Shown: positions 33,408-45,779, numbered from the stretch's first letter. The stretch: 64,000 nucleotides of DNA from Stratiolaelaps scimitus (GCA_019614645.1 JABWDB010000001.1:30373501-30437500), one strand, 5' to 3'. Made by a program: numbers and translations. Notes: generated from the sequence alone by a model not told the origin.

Positions 33408-36400
33408 TTTTTTGTTGATAGGCTTAGTGGTGGTCGATAACGTCTGTTTCGATACAGGAAATTGCTTTTCACTCGGCTATTGCCTAAAATCGGTCTGGCT
33501 TTCTTCTATGTATAAGTCTATCCGTAATCTTAGGAAACAATATTGCTTCAGCTGTTGACTGGGTATCAGCATAGAGTAAGCAGAGGGTCAGATACTCGAA
33601 TATTCTAAAAAAAAGCATTCTGCTGGCAAATCAATCGATTTCGTAATCGAAATGCGCATATGACACGGATCCGCCCAGATCTGCATAACGCATGTCGAGC
33701 CATAGTGGATCCTGACGGGCCTACGTCCTAAAGCAACGTTACAAAGGCATCGAGGCATGCAGTAAGAGGATGACAGTTGAAGGTCAGCTTTGCTAGAAAA
33801 ACAAGCGACTGTTAGGGCAGGTCTCGGCCATCTTCACCCTCTTAGAGGGAGCGTTTGCCCGAACTAGATAAACTGAACTCAACGTCGAAGTTAGAGCGTA
33901 TTTCACTACTTTCAATTTATAATCGATTTCTATCCTCGTTCGGTAGCCAAGGTGCGCTTATTAACTTCCGTTAATAAACTAATATTATATAACCTTGACC
34001 TTACCTTGACATCGACAATTCCCTGCCAGCCTGTGCAGTTTGCTACGTGCGGCGTCCGTTGGCTTCCCTCGAAACCCGTTCAAGCTTTACTGGAGGATAA
34101 ATACCGACCACAGGGATACGCGACGCTTATATAATTGTTTTACACCGAGTTCCTTCTTTATCATGGTTCCTCGCCCGCTCCGTTAGCTGCTCCCGTTATC
34201 GGCGGTGGTCGTATCGTGGTCAAATCGTTGATCTCGTATCAACTAGCCGATTTGAACACACCCTTCGCGATCGATGCAACTTCTCAGATTGCTCATCGAA
34301 GTTTCACATGGAGCTGCTTCTGTCACTAGAAAGTGGGTGCTTTCTGATCAGGCTGCTTAGTCGGGGACTTCGCGCGAATCGTTTCGGGAGCTCCTCTAAC
34401 ACACCTCGATTCTGTGGAAGGCTACGACGAAATGACCCCACTGTTGAACTGAATCGAGGAAAATTTCCTAGAGTCACTAATCGTATATCAGAACCATACG
34501 TTAGCAGCACGATAAGGTGTACTTGATTAGTATAATAGTTACTTGTGCCTCTGATTTAGGGGGATATCACCCTTCCGCTTAAACGGTACACGGTTGCTGT
34601 CCAGTTCAGCGCAGAAACAACAGTAGGAAACGACTGATAGCTACCGAAACATATGGAGCATTACAGGACACGATCTCGTTGTGATCAATCAAAGGTAACA
34701 TATACATACCGAGGCTGTTGCTTGAAGTCTATGGGCTATGAACCTGAACAATATCCGGTCTTAATTTAGAATGATTTACAGCAACGTGTCGCACTGCCAG
34801 ATCTGCCCGATACCAACACATGAGAGATAACAGCGGACTACCAAAATGCCGCCTGTAACGTGGCCAAGCATAGTGAAGGCAGCCGAGCGACTGATTCAGC
34901 TTGTCAGGTGACGTCACTACGTTGACGTGGCAACCCTTTGACAGAGACAAGGAGAGAACGACAATGAAATTCTAGCTGATGTCGTCCTGCCCAATTTAAT
35001 GCTGTCCCCGAACGTCTTTTTGTCCGAACTGTATCCTTACCGATCAGGATGCAGTGCAGACTCAAAACGCTAAACTCGCTGTACTCGCCACGATCGTCTT
35101 CATATCCTCCAGAGCTTCACTGACAGTATACTCAGTCTTTGATTCTGACGCGGATTGCATGCGCGGATGTGCGCGAATCATCATCCTACTATTGTGGAAC
35201 TATGTCCATGATTATTATTATTATTATTAATTATCCTATCATTGCCAATATCGAATGACCTTGTTAGAATGCAAGAGCCATCCATACTCGTAGGAGATTA
35301 CAACAGCATTGCTTCTTACGCGGACAGTCACACATAGCAACAGCAGAGCGAGGCAGTAAACGTGGAGACGAATGAGGGGCTGAGAAATTTGGAAATTTCC
35401 TTTTAAGCACTAACAAAAAAACAGCTTCATAACATCCGCTTGCCTTGACATTTATCATAAGAGATCGGTGACAGCTCGCAAGATAGATATCCGTGACACC
35501 AACATAACACCGGCTCCGCCCTAAGACGAGCGTCACTCGGCGACGTAGCTCGGTCAGCCACATGTTCAGTTTAGGCTTCTTGGCTAAGCGCTCAATTTTC
35601 CGTCTTGACATTGAAAAATCAACAAGACGCTCGTTTTGATTCGGCGGTTTTCACAGGGGTGCAATGATGCGCTGTGGATTTCGGTGTTTCGCTGTTGTTT
35701 TGTCATTCGCACATTCTGGTGCAATTTCCTTTCGGAAGGCAGGAAAACCCATTGTCCGCGAACGATGCGACAATCCCGCTGTGCAAACGCTGACAACGCT
35801 GTAGCCAGTAGTCTAGCTATCGAAAAACATGATGACGCCCTTAACACACTTTGTGGATAGGTGCGTATTAGCGTGGTTTACTTGCTGTGTGACGTCGGTT
35901 CTTCACCCGGTGCCGTTTAGATCACTAGCAGCGAAGAACGCGTTCAGGTATCTTCAATTTTGTGGAATCGCAAATCGAACGTGCTGAGGACGATGCGTTG
36001 AAGTGTTCGGTGGTGGTCATCTGGAAACGTGTTTGCCCTCGGTGAGAACTTCCTCTATATTTAGAGAGAGAGAGAAATATAGTTAAACAGATAATCAGAG
36101 TAATGGACGTGCAAGTCGTTAGTAAATTAGCGTGATAGTGTGAACAATATATTTCTAGACCTCCTCGTTGATCATAGAAATTGAAAACCTGAAAAACCAT
36201 GAAAGACCTTTCACAGCAGGTCCAGGTTCGAAAACGATGAGGGATGCGTTTACGGCTCAAGCCAACTCGAATCTCCCTAACAACAAAAAACACTTTAGAT
36301 AAATGTTTGTTGTTAAATGCTTGCTTGGTTTTGTTGCATTCAGTGAATATTCGAGGCAGATCTCATGATACGGGACATAGATTTAATATTTGTGTATCGT

Positions 36401-36735
36401 TTTTATTGTACCTTGTGCGAGTCAGGAAGGGAAAGGTTCGCTATTAAATAAGGCTCATTTGCAATTAGTGGAATAACAACAATATCTAAACGAACGAGCC
36501 GCTAATTTATATAATGATAATGATACCCATATACAACGTAAGCATTCTATGTATCAATGCAGACGATCAGCGCGGCAAATACTCGCCTGCCTCCGTTTAT
36601 ACTAAGTAGGCTGCATATCTGTGATAGTGTCTGATACCTATGCACACAGTTCTACATAGAAAGAAATCGTTTTTCCGCGTTCGGCAATGCCACCTGGTCA
36701 ATGGAGCACTGTGTCGCGACCTGTCAGTGGAACAG
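33408..36735. other. Gene-free stretch
   Basis: No recognisable gene or full repeat. The minus-strand open frame of 115 codons at 35264-35611 and the plus-strand frame at 34308-34526 have no identifiable domain. A (TTA)n run lies near 35213-35230. Confidence 0.45.
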
Positions 36736-36807
36736 TATCTGTTGGTACAATTCTGTTTTTTTTTTCGAGCAGACCCTCAGCTGTTCCCCTATCTGTTGGT
36801 ACAATTC
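36736..36807 (-). repeat. Family D retroposon, 36-bp truncated insertion with 18-bp target duplication
   Basis: The identical 18-mers TATCTGTTGGTACAATTC at 36736-36753 and 36790-36807 flank a 36-base insert. It starts with a T run (poly-A on the minus strand) and continues CGAGCAGACCCTCAGC and TGTTCCCC. The insert equals the 3' terminal part of family D (33375-33407 reversed, and 54523-54556). It is a severely 5'-truncated retroposon with a perfect, hence young, duplication. Confidence 0.85.
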
Positions 36808-39800
36808 AAAGGGCTTATTCAATACTCATAATAGAAGCCGAATTAGTGTGAACGTGGGAATTAATAAAAGATGTAAACGTCCCTCAATAACCATACTATT
36901 AGAAGTTATATTCATTCCGACCCTTGGTAAATAATGCATGCTAATCTATGATACAAACTAACCTCATACGGTGTGGATAGTACATTCAAAGTTACACATC
37001 TTCACTTCGGAAATAAAGAAAAAAAAGATATATTTACCACTAGCGCACATCATTCCTTCAATATCATTGTATTGTTTGGAAATACTTCCAAATAGATGAA
37101 TATCACTTATTCGTTCCTCTACAATAAACCAATTCAAATCGAGTCATCTTTAGTTGATCTTGAACGTCGAGCTGGGCACCGCTACTCATATGCGGTGTAA
37201 AAGTTTAAAATAACGTTATAATTAAAAAAGCAATTACATACATCAGCTGTAATTTTCGCTGAGCCAGGACAAAATGATAACGAACGACAGTGTCCGTTGT
37301 AGCTCATTTTTCCTTGACGGGATTCGCTTGAAACGAAGACCACCAACTATATAGAAGTAAGAGTGGTGTGACTTTATTAGCAGCGCTTGCATTTCAGATA
37401 AGGGTCTGTGACGTACGGCGAGGCGGGATCGTCTCAGTAGGTGGCAAGCAAGTCACTTTGTGCATCGTCGCTCGTTGTTAACATAACATTAGTTCTCCGT
37501 TGGCGATCCTGCGTCGTATCCGGTTGGATGTTTCACTCGTGGCTTGCTTACCAGCTCAAGCTGGGTGACACCAAATGAGCGAGACACAGCGTGCCGGAGT
37601 TCGGATCAAGGCAGCGCCAATCGCCACGGAGTCATGGCTATCTACCGACAGCTGTGTTTCAATGCTACGCGTGCACTTTGTCATAGGTCCGCACAGGCTA
37701 TCCTGGCCATCTCAGCTGGCTATACACCGCAAGGCGTTGGGCATTGTCTTGGACGATGATGACAGTATTGTATTATAGTGTAGGAACTGGACTCATCCCC
37801 TTACCAGGTCCACAGAGTGGACAACCGATGAGACAGATCTCGGAACGTACATAGTCGCGACCGACTCACTGAGCCCGCCCGACGCGAGCATACGATCTCG
37901 TACGTGTAGATGGTCGAAGAATGAAAGATCACCTGCTCGCTGTACGCAGCAATTCAACTTTGCCCGTCATCAGCTCTGCGGGGGCCAGCCGTGTACGTCG
38001 GACTAGACCGACATCGGAATATTCTGCTGCTTGGACGAGTTTTGATGGACAGACTCGTCTTCATCGAGGAGAAGTGCAAGAATTTCCCAGAAATCCCTCA
38101 GCGCATTTTGGTTCACATGGGAAGCTGAACGTAGCAAACACGACTAGGGATAGACAGAAGTTCGTGACACAAAATATGTGAACATGATATATATCTTAGA
38201 AATTCGTTTCCGTTTGATCATAAGAGTGAGCCAAGCGAACATCGTCAATAGTTGGAGCGGCTTAGATTGAGCAATATGTGGTTGGAAAATATGAGGGGTT
38301 GGGTTTGAAAACTAGAAATTCGATTTGCTTTTGGCCTTGCACACCAGGCATCCGATGAATCCATGTCGGTCACTTTTAGCGTTATTGCGTTCCGTTCTCT
38401 ATCTAGGTATAATATGTCAGTGTGCTAAAGGATATTCAATTACACCTGTTTTGTCCCGGGGTAGAGGGATGTACTGGTATATATCTCACAATAATTAATC
38501 ATGAGCATCAATGAACTGTGTTATTATTATTATTATGTAGAGAACAATTTTCGATCACATTTTCAATTCCGAAATTCAATTCCGAAATTCAATTCCTAAT
38601 TGGCGAGATGCACCCAATGCTCTTAGCTGTTGCGGTTAGGAATTGTCGCGGGTAGAGTATACGACGATAAGTAATTATTATATGTTGTTGAGCAGGGGAG
38701 TCGCTCAAAAGGGTCTTGCTGAACTCTACCTGTTATTTGTATTTGCTGGTGTGCGCCCTCATCAAGAGGTGACGTTATGTGTTATGCGGATTACTTCGGA
38801 GTCCGCCTTGACCCCCATAATCATAGTAATAATAAGGAAGAAGTATAGGAACCAGCAGGTGCAACGTAGTAAATGACGTAATACTGTTGTCGTCGTGATT
38901 TTTCTTTTGAGTATTGAAGTGCACGTCAACGTCGTTCTCTCATAGACATTCGTCTGGGTCTTCTTCAGCAAATTGGTTTAATTAGACCCTGAGCTCACAT
39001 TTCGACTTCAACCCATCGTTGGCTCTCTGCAACATAGGCAGCTATTGTTCCCGTTTCTTTACCCTCTCTCGCTAGACGTCAAGGACCGATCCTGGCGTAT
39101 GAACCGAATCATGGAAAACCCAGCGAGCTCGGTACTTTGAAAAGTTTCGACAACGCTCTACAACAGATACCACCTCTTGTCCACGTAGCTGATGCATGAA
39201 AAACCCCTTTAAACAGTAAGTCAACGCGACAAGGCAAGTCGCCTTGGGATCGTCGCCAGACAGCAATCTGGCAAGCATACGTCAGACAAATTTCCCCTGC
39301 AGAAGTTTGACGCGAAACAATGCACCCTTTAGTACGACGCTGCAGCGGGTTCTTCCTTGAGCTGGACATCGTGGATTATCAACATGGTGAGTCAGTGCTA
39401 ACACTTCGTTAAACTTCCATGAGTCATAATGACGCAACTGGCTCGCGCGATCGTAGACGTGTTATTCGGCGGCCTCACTGAGGTGGCACTGGGCAGCACG
39501 ACGGGATAAACAACCCGTCCCACTGCGTATCACCCGGTGAGTTGAATGTACTCGATGGGTGTATCAGGCATTTTTGCACATGGTCGCTCTTCTTAGTTGC
39601 CTTTGTATGTAAAGTATCCGAATTTTATCAACTTGGCTGTTTTTTTTTAAAGTTACTTCATTGACAAAAACAGCTGCTGCAGCTAGAGACCGAATCGATT
39701 CATATCCATGAGTGAGGTCGACATGTAAACGCGCTAGTATCTATGCATTTGGTTTAGCAGCTATATTGAATCATCGCGTTTGTCTTTCCCGTTGCCTGTT

Positions 39801-40059
39801 GAGAATGAGACCTCCTATGAAATCATCTTTGCATTTGATTATTTAGTCAGTTTTTCAGTTGACTGACACAAGGGTACTGGTCAGGTCATGTATATGACCT
39901 ACACATATTATGATATTAGATCTACATAATATCCTTTCATATTTCCTTGAGAGCATCCGGATATTACGGTCTAACGTATAGGACATATAGCATTTTATAG
40001 GAGAGTAGAAACCAGTATTCTCCAGGGTGCAGGCAGGTACCGTGATGCACGAAAGTAGT
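36808..40059. other. Gene-free stretch
   Basis: AT-rich from 36.8 to 37.3 kb, then mixed. Open frames at 37544-37778, 37921-38181 and 39072-39369 do not match any family I recognise and lack convincing splice partners. A TTA run lies near 38522-38536. Confidence 0.45.
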
Positions 40060-40260
40060 CTTGGTAAGTTCTTAAATATTTTCGGGCTTGACTCTCAGCA
40101 AACGTCCACGGGATTGCTCTTGCATTGCTTCGTAAGGCGCACCCCCAAGTACAAATGTGCAACGGTGGCGGTCGAACCCGTGCAGCCACGGAAGCCCCTC
40201 CGATTGCATGGCAGGCGCCCAGAAACATCGCACCGCGCCACTGGGCTCAACAAGCACCTA
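40060..40260 (-). repeat. tRNA-derived SINE, family A, copy 3
   Basis: In the minus sense it contains GGTTCGACCGCC (B box), TTGCACATTTGTACTTGG, GCAATGC, CCCGTGGACG and GAGAGTCAAGCCCGAAAAT, in the same order as the other copies. It ends only about 17 bases before the poly-T start of the family C element at 40278, so the two retroposons sit side by side. Confidence 0.75.
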
Positions 40261-40277
40261 AACACGATCATCAAGGC

Positions 40278-40446
40278 TTTTTTTTTTTTTTATAGAGGAG
40301 GAAATTTTCTTCAAACGCACGGTCACCACCGGAGACATTCCAATCTCCCTGAAAGTGAGCCGATCCAGTGCAGGGTTGACGTGGATGACAAAACGCCTCT
40401 GTCTGCTAAAACCATCCTCTGCTGAGAGTGTATCTATTCCCCAGAG
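40278..40446 (-). repeat. Retroposon family C, copy 1
   Basis: Starts with a T run (A tail on the minus strand) and shares about 165 bases with copy 2 at 42057-42225 at high identity. The shared blocks include GAGGAGGAAATTTTCTT, GACATTCCAATCTCC and GTGCAGGGTTGACGTGGATG. On the minus strand the region is open and reads RRFVIHVNPALDR, then EIGMS and VVTVR. In this copy the frame runs on past the position where copy 2 has its stop. No clear target duplication was found. Confidence 0.75.
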
Positions 40447-40940
40447 TCGGCACGCTTGGCATTACTTCGATCTCTGGGGAAGGTGTGTACTGCTCAGGCT
40501 ATTGTTCTATAGCCGGCTGCCTTAGTCTCCTATGACTACTATGGCTTCCGTGTTGGGGTCCTGCACGGGAACGCTCGGTCACCTAGTCCCCGGCCCATAG
40601 CGCCAATGCGCGGCAAGCCTTGGCAAGATCATACGGTCCGCGTTACAAATAGCGCCTATTTAACTATCCAAAGGACGTTACCGAGGAATATGTGGAAATT
40701 TGTCGCCGTTCCGTTCAGTCTAAATTATTGATGTAACATCACCTCGATTGTCAAAAACGACCACACATTTATTGAGAAACAAACGAAGCCGTCACAAACA
40801 AGTGCGACCATTTCAGAGTTCGAGTAATCTGGCTAAGAGAACTGAGCTCCCGCCGTGAAGTTTCTGTTTGTGTGTTCCACCTCACTGTAATACCATGTAT
40901 GGCCCTGCCCCGATAATTACGACATGTTTTTCAATTACAG

Positions 40941-41047
40941 ACCATGCGACGTATGCTCTGCCTTTCCTGACGCCTGGGCAGGTGTCGAGCGTCACGATTA
41001 TCGTCGAGTCCGCAAATGGTGAAAATCTGCAAATTTCGCCACTATAA
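40941..41047 (+). CDS. Candidate terminal coding exon, protein unknown
   Basis: A strong acceptor (TTTTTCAATTACAG) ends at 40940. It is followed by 34 in-frame codons starting HATYALPFLTPGQ, including SSVTIIVESANGENLQ, and then TAA at 41045-41047. The alternating hydrophobic pattern is that of beta strands. It is loosely reminiscent of the C-terminal strands of ML-domain (NPC2 / group 2 allergen) proteins, but the usual cysteine is missing and no upstream exon was identified. The reading could be accidental. Confidence 0.3.
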
Positions 41048-41599
41048 ATGCTAAACGTAAAACATTGCAATTATCCGCGATTTGCGAATCTTCTGCATCC
41101 CGTGTACTAAGGGTCAGGTACTACAGATTTATTGTTGCCGTCATACGGTTGAAAATCCATCTGAATCCGTGTTCTCGTCATCCGGAGTCCCTCGCCTAAG
41201 CAAAGTTACTTCGACTAATCACTGGAAGCGTTTCGAGAGAGTTCGCCAATGGCAGCATTTTGCGGTAGACAATACCACACAATTTAGCGTCACTGTTCGC
41301 AAATGAAGAGGAATATCAACATCCGATGCGGGCTGTCTACATTCGAAGGATATAAGCACACAGAGGATCAGTATTGTCGGCTTATAGACGATTATATCTT
41401 CTCATTTCTCTTCTTTTCGATGGATTAAGCTAAAACGGACTTTCCTTTCCTATACAAACACCGAAGCGACGCACGCAAATGACACACGCACCAAACTGAA
41501 GACGTTTTCGCGCTATTGAGGCGGCGCAATGAGCACTCGCGGTAGCGTCTTGCAAATTTAGCAGTTATTATATTATATACGTATATATAAATTTGAGCA

Positions 41600-41710
41600 T
41601 ATCATTTGTAGGGGAATTAGCTGGGGACAGGGTGTCAGGCCGAGGCTGTCGTGGTTCCGAGGGAGGCAAGGGCATTGCTTCCCTGTACAGCGAGAGGCGA
41701 TGTTTTAGAA
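41600..41710 (-). mobile_element. LINE 3' end, family F, copy 3 (truncated, diverged)
   Basis: Shares GGGGAATTAGCTGGG.ACAGG and the TCCGAGG.AGGC..GGCATT..CTC block with the copies at 16.9 and 22.8 kb. On the minus strand one frame reads RLSL followed by NALASLGTTTASA, aligning with the ORF2 C-terminus in copy 1. It is more diverged and shorter. Confidence 0.55.
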
Positions 41711-42041
41711 ATTAATCATCATTGCATGCTGGCTTACCACTTGCTATTAAAGCCGATGAAGTACAACTACTAGAGTTTCAGAATAGTTAGTTACCTTCCT
41801 CGAGCTAAAGCTGAACATGGCGTAGATTTACGGCAGTATTACAGCAGGAACTGGTGAGCAGCGTGTTTGCAATCAACAGCAAACGAACAGCAAACTGCAT
41901 TGCCCGGGTAGATGTACCGTATTCCGCATCGATTGAAAGATAGAAATTAGGAAATTTTAGAGGAGATTGTTGAGGACATCACATACTTTCGTATGCCGAT
42001 CAGCTAACAGGCAGCATTTTATGCATAGTCTGTCTACAGAT

Positions 42042-42265
42042 ACTATTTGATATACTTTTTTTTTTTTAGAGGAGGAAATTTTCTTTTAACGCACGGTTAC
42101 CACCAGAGACATTCCAATCTCCATGAAAGTGGGCCGATCCAGTGCAGGGTTGACGTGGATGACAAAACGCCTCTGCCTGCTAAAACCATCCTCTGCTGAG
42201 AGTGTATCTCTTCCCCAGAGATACACTCCATTGGGCACATACAAATCGAAACTATTTGATATACT
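42042..42265 (-). repeat. Retroposon family C, copy 2, with 15-bp target-site duplication
   Basis: The 15-mers ACTATTTGATATACT at 42042-42056 and 42251-42265 are identical and flank a 194-base insert with a T run at its left end, so it is a minus-strand retroposon with an A tail. The shared body (42057-42225) has an open minus-strand frame ending VVTVR and a stop at 42086-42088. At its 5' end is a perfect 10-bp hairpin (AGTGTATCTC / GAGATACACT), then TGGGCACATAC..ATCGA, which also occurs in the tRNA-like element at 59230. Confidence 0.85.
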
Positions 42266-42699
42266 AATAGTGGTCAATTGCTCGCTAAGAGCTACGTCTA
42301 TCCATCGTTCTACTATAGAAAAACTTGAATTTTCTGTAAATTGCTCAGCATTTGCCGAATGCCGAACGAAGAACGAGTAAAAAGGCTCAATGCAAACACG
42401 TTTGATCAAGAAATAAATTATGTTGCAATATACTATATGATATATAATTGGTATTCAAATGAAATCAACTCCACCAGGGAACAACTAATCGTAGGGTAGC
42501 AGTAAAAAGCCAAGCTAACAAAACGTCAGCACCCTCGTCTCTTACGTACTCAAGTGTTATAGGGGAATGTAACGTATAATTATATCTATCCCTATCGTGT
42601 TCCAAATCATGGAACACATATGCGAGAATTGATATCATATACTGAACTCTGTTCAGTATTTGAACATCAAGAAATATTCATTTTGATCGATTTTTATGT

Positions 42700-43527
42700 G
42701 TCTGCCAATATTGCAATGTTCTCCTCTACGCAGATGATACCTCTCTGTACATCGGTGGTAATGATTCTAATGAACTGATTCGTAAAGTCAACGAAGATCT
42801 TCTCGCATTACCTGTCTGGCTTGAACCAAGCTGCCTCTCCATTAATGTTTCCAAGTCTACATTCTTACACGTTCGCCCCACTCTTACTCGTTCTGGCATT
42901 ATCGGGTGTGCGATAAACTTTCGATAAAAGATTCCACGGTAGTCCCCTTCCTAGGAATTCTTCTCGATGATCAACTCATAGGAACAGCGCATCTCTCTAG
43001 TTTCAGATCAACATTGGCGGGTAGCATAGCAGGCATTAATCGGGTTCGTAAGTTCCTCGAGCCTAACTGCTGCCTACTCCTGTATTGTGCCTTTTTTACC
43101 TCTGAAATTTCTTGCGGTCATGAATATTTCGGTCTCACATGTGTCAATCACATCACGCCGATTCTCGTTGCCCAAAAACGCGTTCCCAGATCTACTTTTC
43201 GCGCCTCTCCCCTCGAATCCTCTACACCAATTTTCAAGTCCCAATAACATTTTACCTTTCCCTATAGACATTATCATCTTTATCTACTGCTGCCTTATAT
43301 TCCGAATTATCCATGGGTTCACCTCAAACGCCGAGGGCCTAGTGGTCTCCTCAAATAACACTCGGAGCAGTGACACTAACCGATCATTACTGGCGCCTTG
43401 TAGAAGAAAAGCAGATCGCAATACCGTTGCAGTGCGTGGTTCTTTCCTTTGGAACTCACTTCGTGTTAGTATCCGTTCGTCATCCGTGGCCCAATTCAAA
43501 TTGTTCCTAAAAAAAACATCTCCTTGA
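42700..43527 (+). mobile_element. Decayed non-LTR retrotransposon (CR1/Jockey-like ORF2 C-terminal half)
   Basis: A plus-strand frame from 42712 reads through the reverse transcriptase catalytic box YADD (42727-42738), followed by TSLYIGG, to a stop at 42925. The homology moves to a second frame (42906-43247) with TVVPFLGILLDDQL and an FLEPNCCLLLYCAFF thumb segment. It then returns to the first frame (to 43527) with NTRSS and SFLWNSLRVSIRSSS, the typical C-terminus of CR1/L2/Jockey-type ORF2. Two frameshifts and a stop make it non-functional. An A/T-rich tail near 43706-43765 may mark the 3' end. The 5' part and endonuclease are missing. Confidence 0.88.
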
Positions 43528-45779
43528 AGAACGAATCAAGGACTCTTAATCCAGGGCATTGCACGATACTCTCTACATACTCACCATACTTCACAATACA
43601 TTTCAGAGCTCCCCGTTACCCTCGTGATTGTATAGCGTTTAATGTCCAACTGAGTGTTTGATAAAGACAAGCATAGCGTGTCAGGCGAAAAAATTGAGGA
43701 AAACTTAAAAAAAAAGAAAAAAAAAAAGAAAAGAAATTTTTTTTTTTTTATTTATTTATTTTTTCTTCCACACCTGTAATAGTTCTAGTCTTGTCGTCGC
43801 AGTTGTGCTTAGTGTCTCACGTTCACGCCGCTAGTCTCTCTTGGTATAGAAATGTTCCAATCTCTGTCTTATTCTTCCGTACAGCATTTTTTTGTAAATG
43901 ACCACCAAACGCCTACAATGACCTACCTACAATGACCTCTTACCTGCGTTGCCCCCGTCGAGCCTCCGGCACATAGGAACACTCGCTAGTGTAGCAAAAT
44001 GCTGTTTACACACATGGTCCGGGCACAATTATTAGCTCTTTGTTCGAATAATACACACTAATAATAATAATCATAAAAAAATTCTGAATAAATACGATTG
44101 AAGTTCATACATTTACGACTCATGGGAACCGCCAGCCAGCTAAATCGACTTGAGTAGATCTATTATGGCGTGAGTCTCATTGTTATTTCATATCGATTAG
44201 AAACTTTAGTGTAGAGCTTCCTCTGTGCTTGCTTGGGAACGTGATCTGCCGACGCATCCACATTGAAGGTAATGATGACGTTATTGCACTCGACAAAGTC
44301 CAGACGTAATAGGGGTTGCCCGAACGAAAGTCCTCAGCTTTATTTAGTCAGTCAGCATGTAAACAATTACACGCTTCGGCAAATAGAACAATATCGTTTC
44401 GCGCCATTCACCTGTCCATCATATTTTTCGCCGCTTCTCAATAGCTGTTCGAACTCGCTGTTGACGAGTGCTTCACTCAAAGGCTACCTCATACGACGTC
44501 GAATCATTGCAGGTCCGTCATTGAGCAGGAACTGTCTACTACGACGTCGCCGACGGCAAAATCAGTCAATTTCGCTTTCGCATTGGTGACGTATGGCCGG
44601 GAACAAACATATGTGCAAGGCCTCCCCATTTGTATCATCATATACCCCTTTCCCATGAAGGAGATTCATTGCATGTGCTCTGCTGCTATGGAGTTATGGT
44701 GCGTACGACGCAAGCGTACTCCTTGCACCATATGGAGTGCATGCGAACATTATCGCCAAGCAGGACGTGGTCTCAGTGTCGTTTTTAGATAGTGTCGTGC
44801 CATACCACCGCGCCGTGAGTCTTGCACTGGTTGGCCCCTGCCACAGGGCAGCTCACAAACGTATTCTCTTCGTCCTTCATCGTCAGTGAACACATAAGTG
44901 GTGTTGCCTTCAGCGTCTTTTGTCACAAACTCTGATATGCTCTAAATGTATCAGGATTTCCTCTGATTCTGTTATATTTGACCCGTGCGAACGAGGGGGA
45001 GCCAGCAGATTGGATCCGAACAACAGCGAATTAACTCTCTCATTAGAGAACAAATAGCAAATTGATGGGATTACACGCGCACTCAATATTGACGTTGCCA
45101 CCTTTATTAGGATTCGTTTGGTAATTAAGAGGGAATACTTCGGCATCAAGTGGACGTGTTGGTGGAGTTTACTTATACATCATAGGCAGTACCTATACAG
45201 GGAAACAGAAAGATGAAAAGCCGGTCGTTTTCATGAGCATCACTAAGCAAGGCAAAGCCAAAACAAGCCGAGTTGGCAAGAACAAGTTCACCTCGAGTAT
45301 CGATACATTCTCGATAGAAAGAAAGAGATAGGTCGACTAATACAAGAGCAATATCTACATACGTAGATGCTCTACACGAGCTGTGTTGAGCAAAAAAATT
45401 CGTTTGTACTAATTTTTCCTTTGTTACACGAAAGCGATGGTGTCATGTCACCCCCTCCTCGTCTAAACAGGAGCGCATGATGATTGCATCGTATTGCCAA
45501 CCAAATGCACGCCCCCTTTAGCACGTCTATGCATTTTGAGACAATAAATCCAAATCAAATTACGAGTTGTATTTCGAAGCGATGGTGATACATTCATACG
45601 ACGAAGAGCAACTCGCCAAAGCATTGCTCTTAGACCACAGACGATACGAGCACGACGTCTGCACGCATGTCGATGTACAAGCGGACCAAGCGACCACGTG
45701 GGCGTCGTGAACGCGTCATTTGGCCGAAATCAGCTCACTCGGTCGGCTCGATTCTCTCTGTCGCTACTGATATGACCTT
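43528..45779. other. Gene-free stretch
   Basis: After the LINE there is a homopurine/homopyrimidine tract (A-rich then T-rich, 43706-43765). A hairpin with 13 paired bases lies at 44695-44732. The open frames at 44263-44792 are featureless. Confidence 0.45.
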
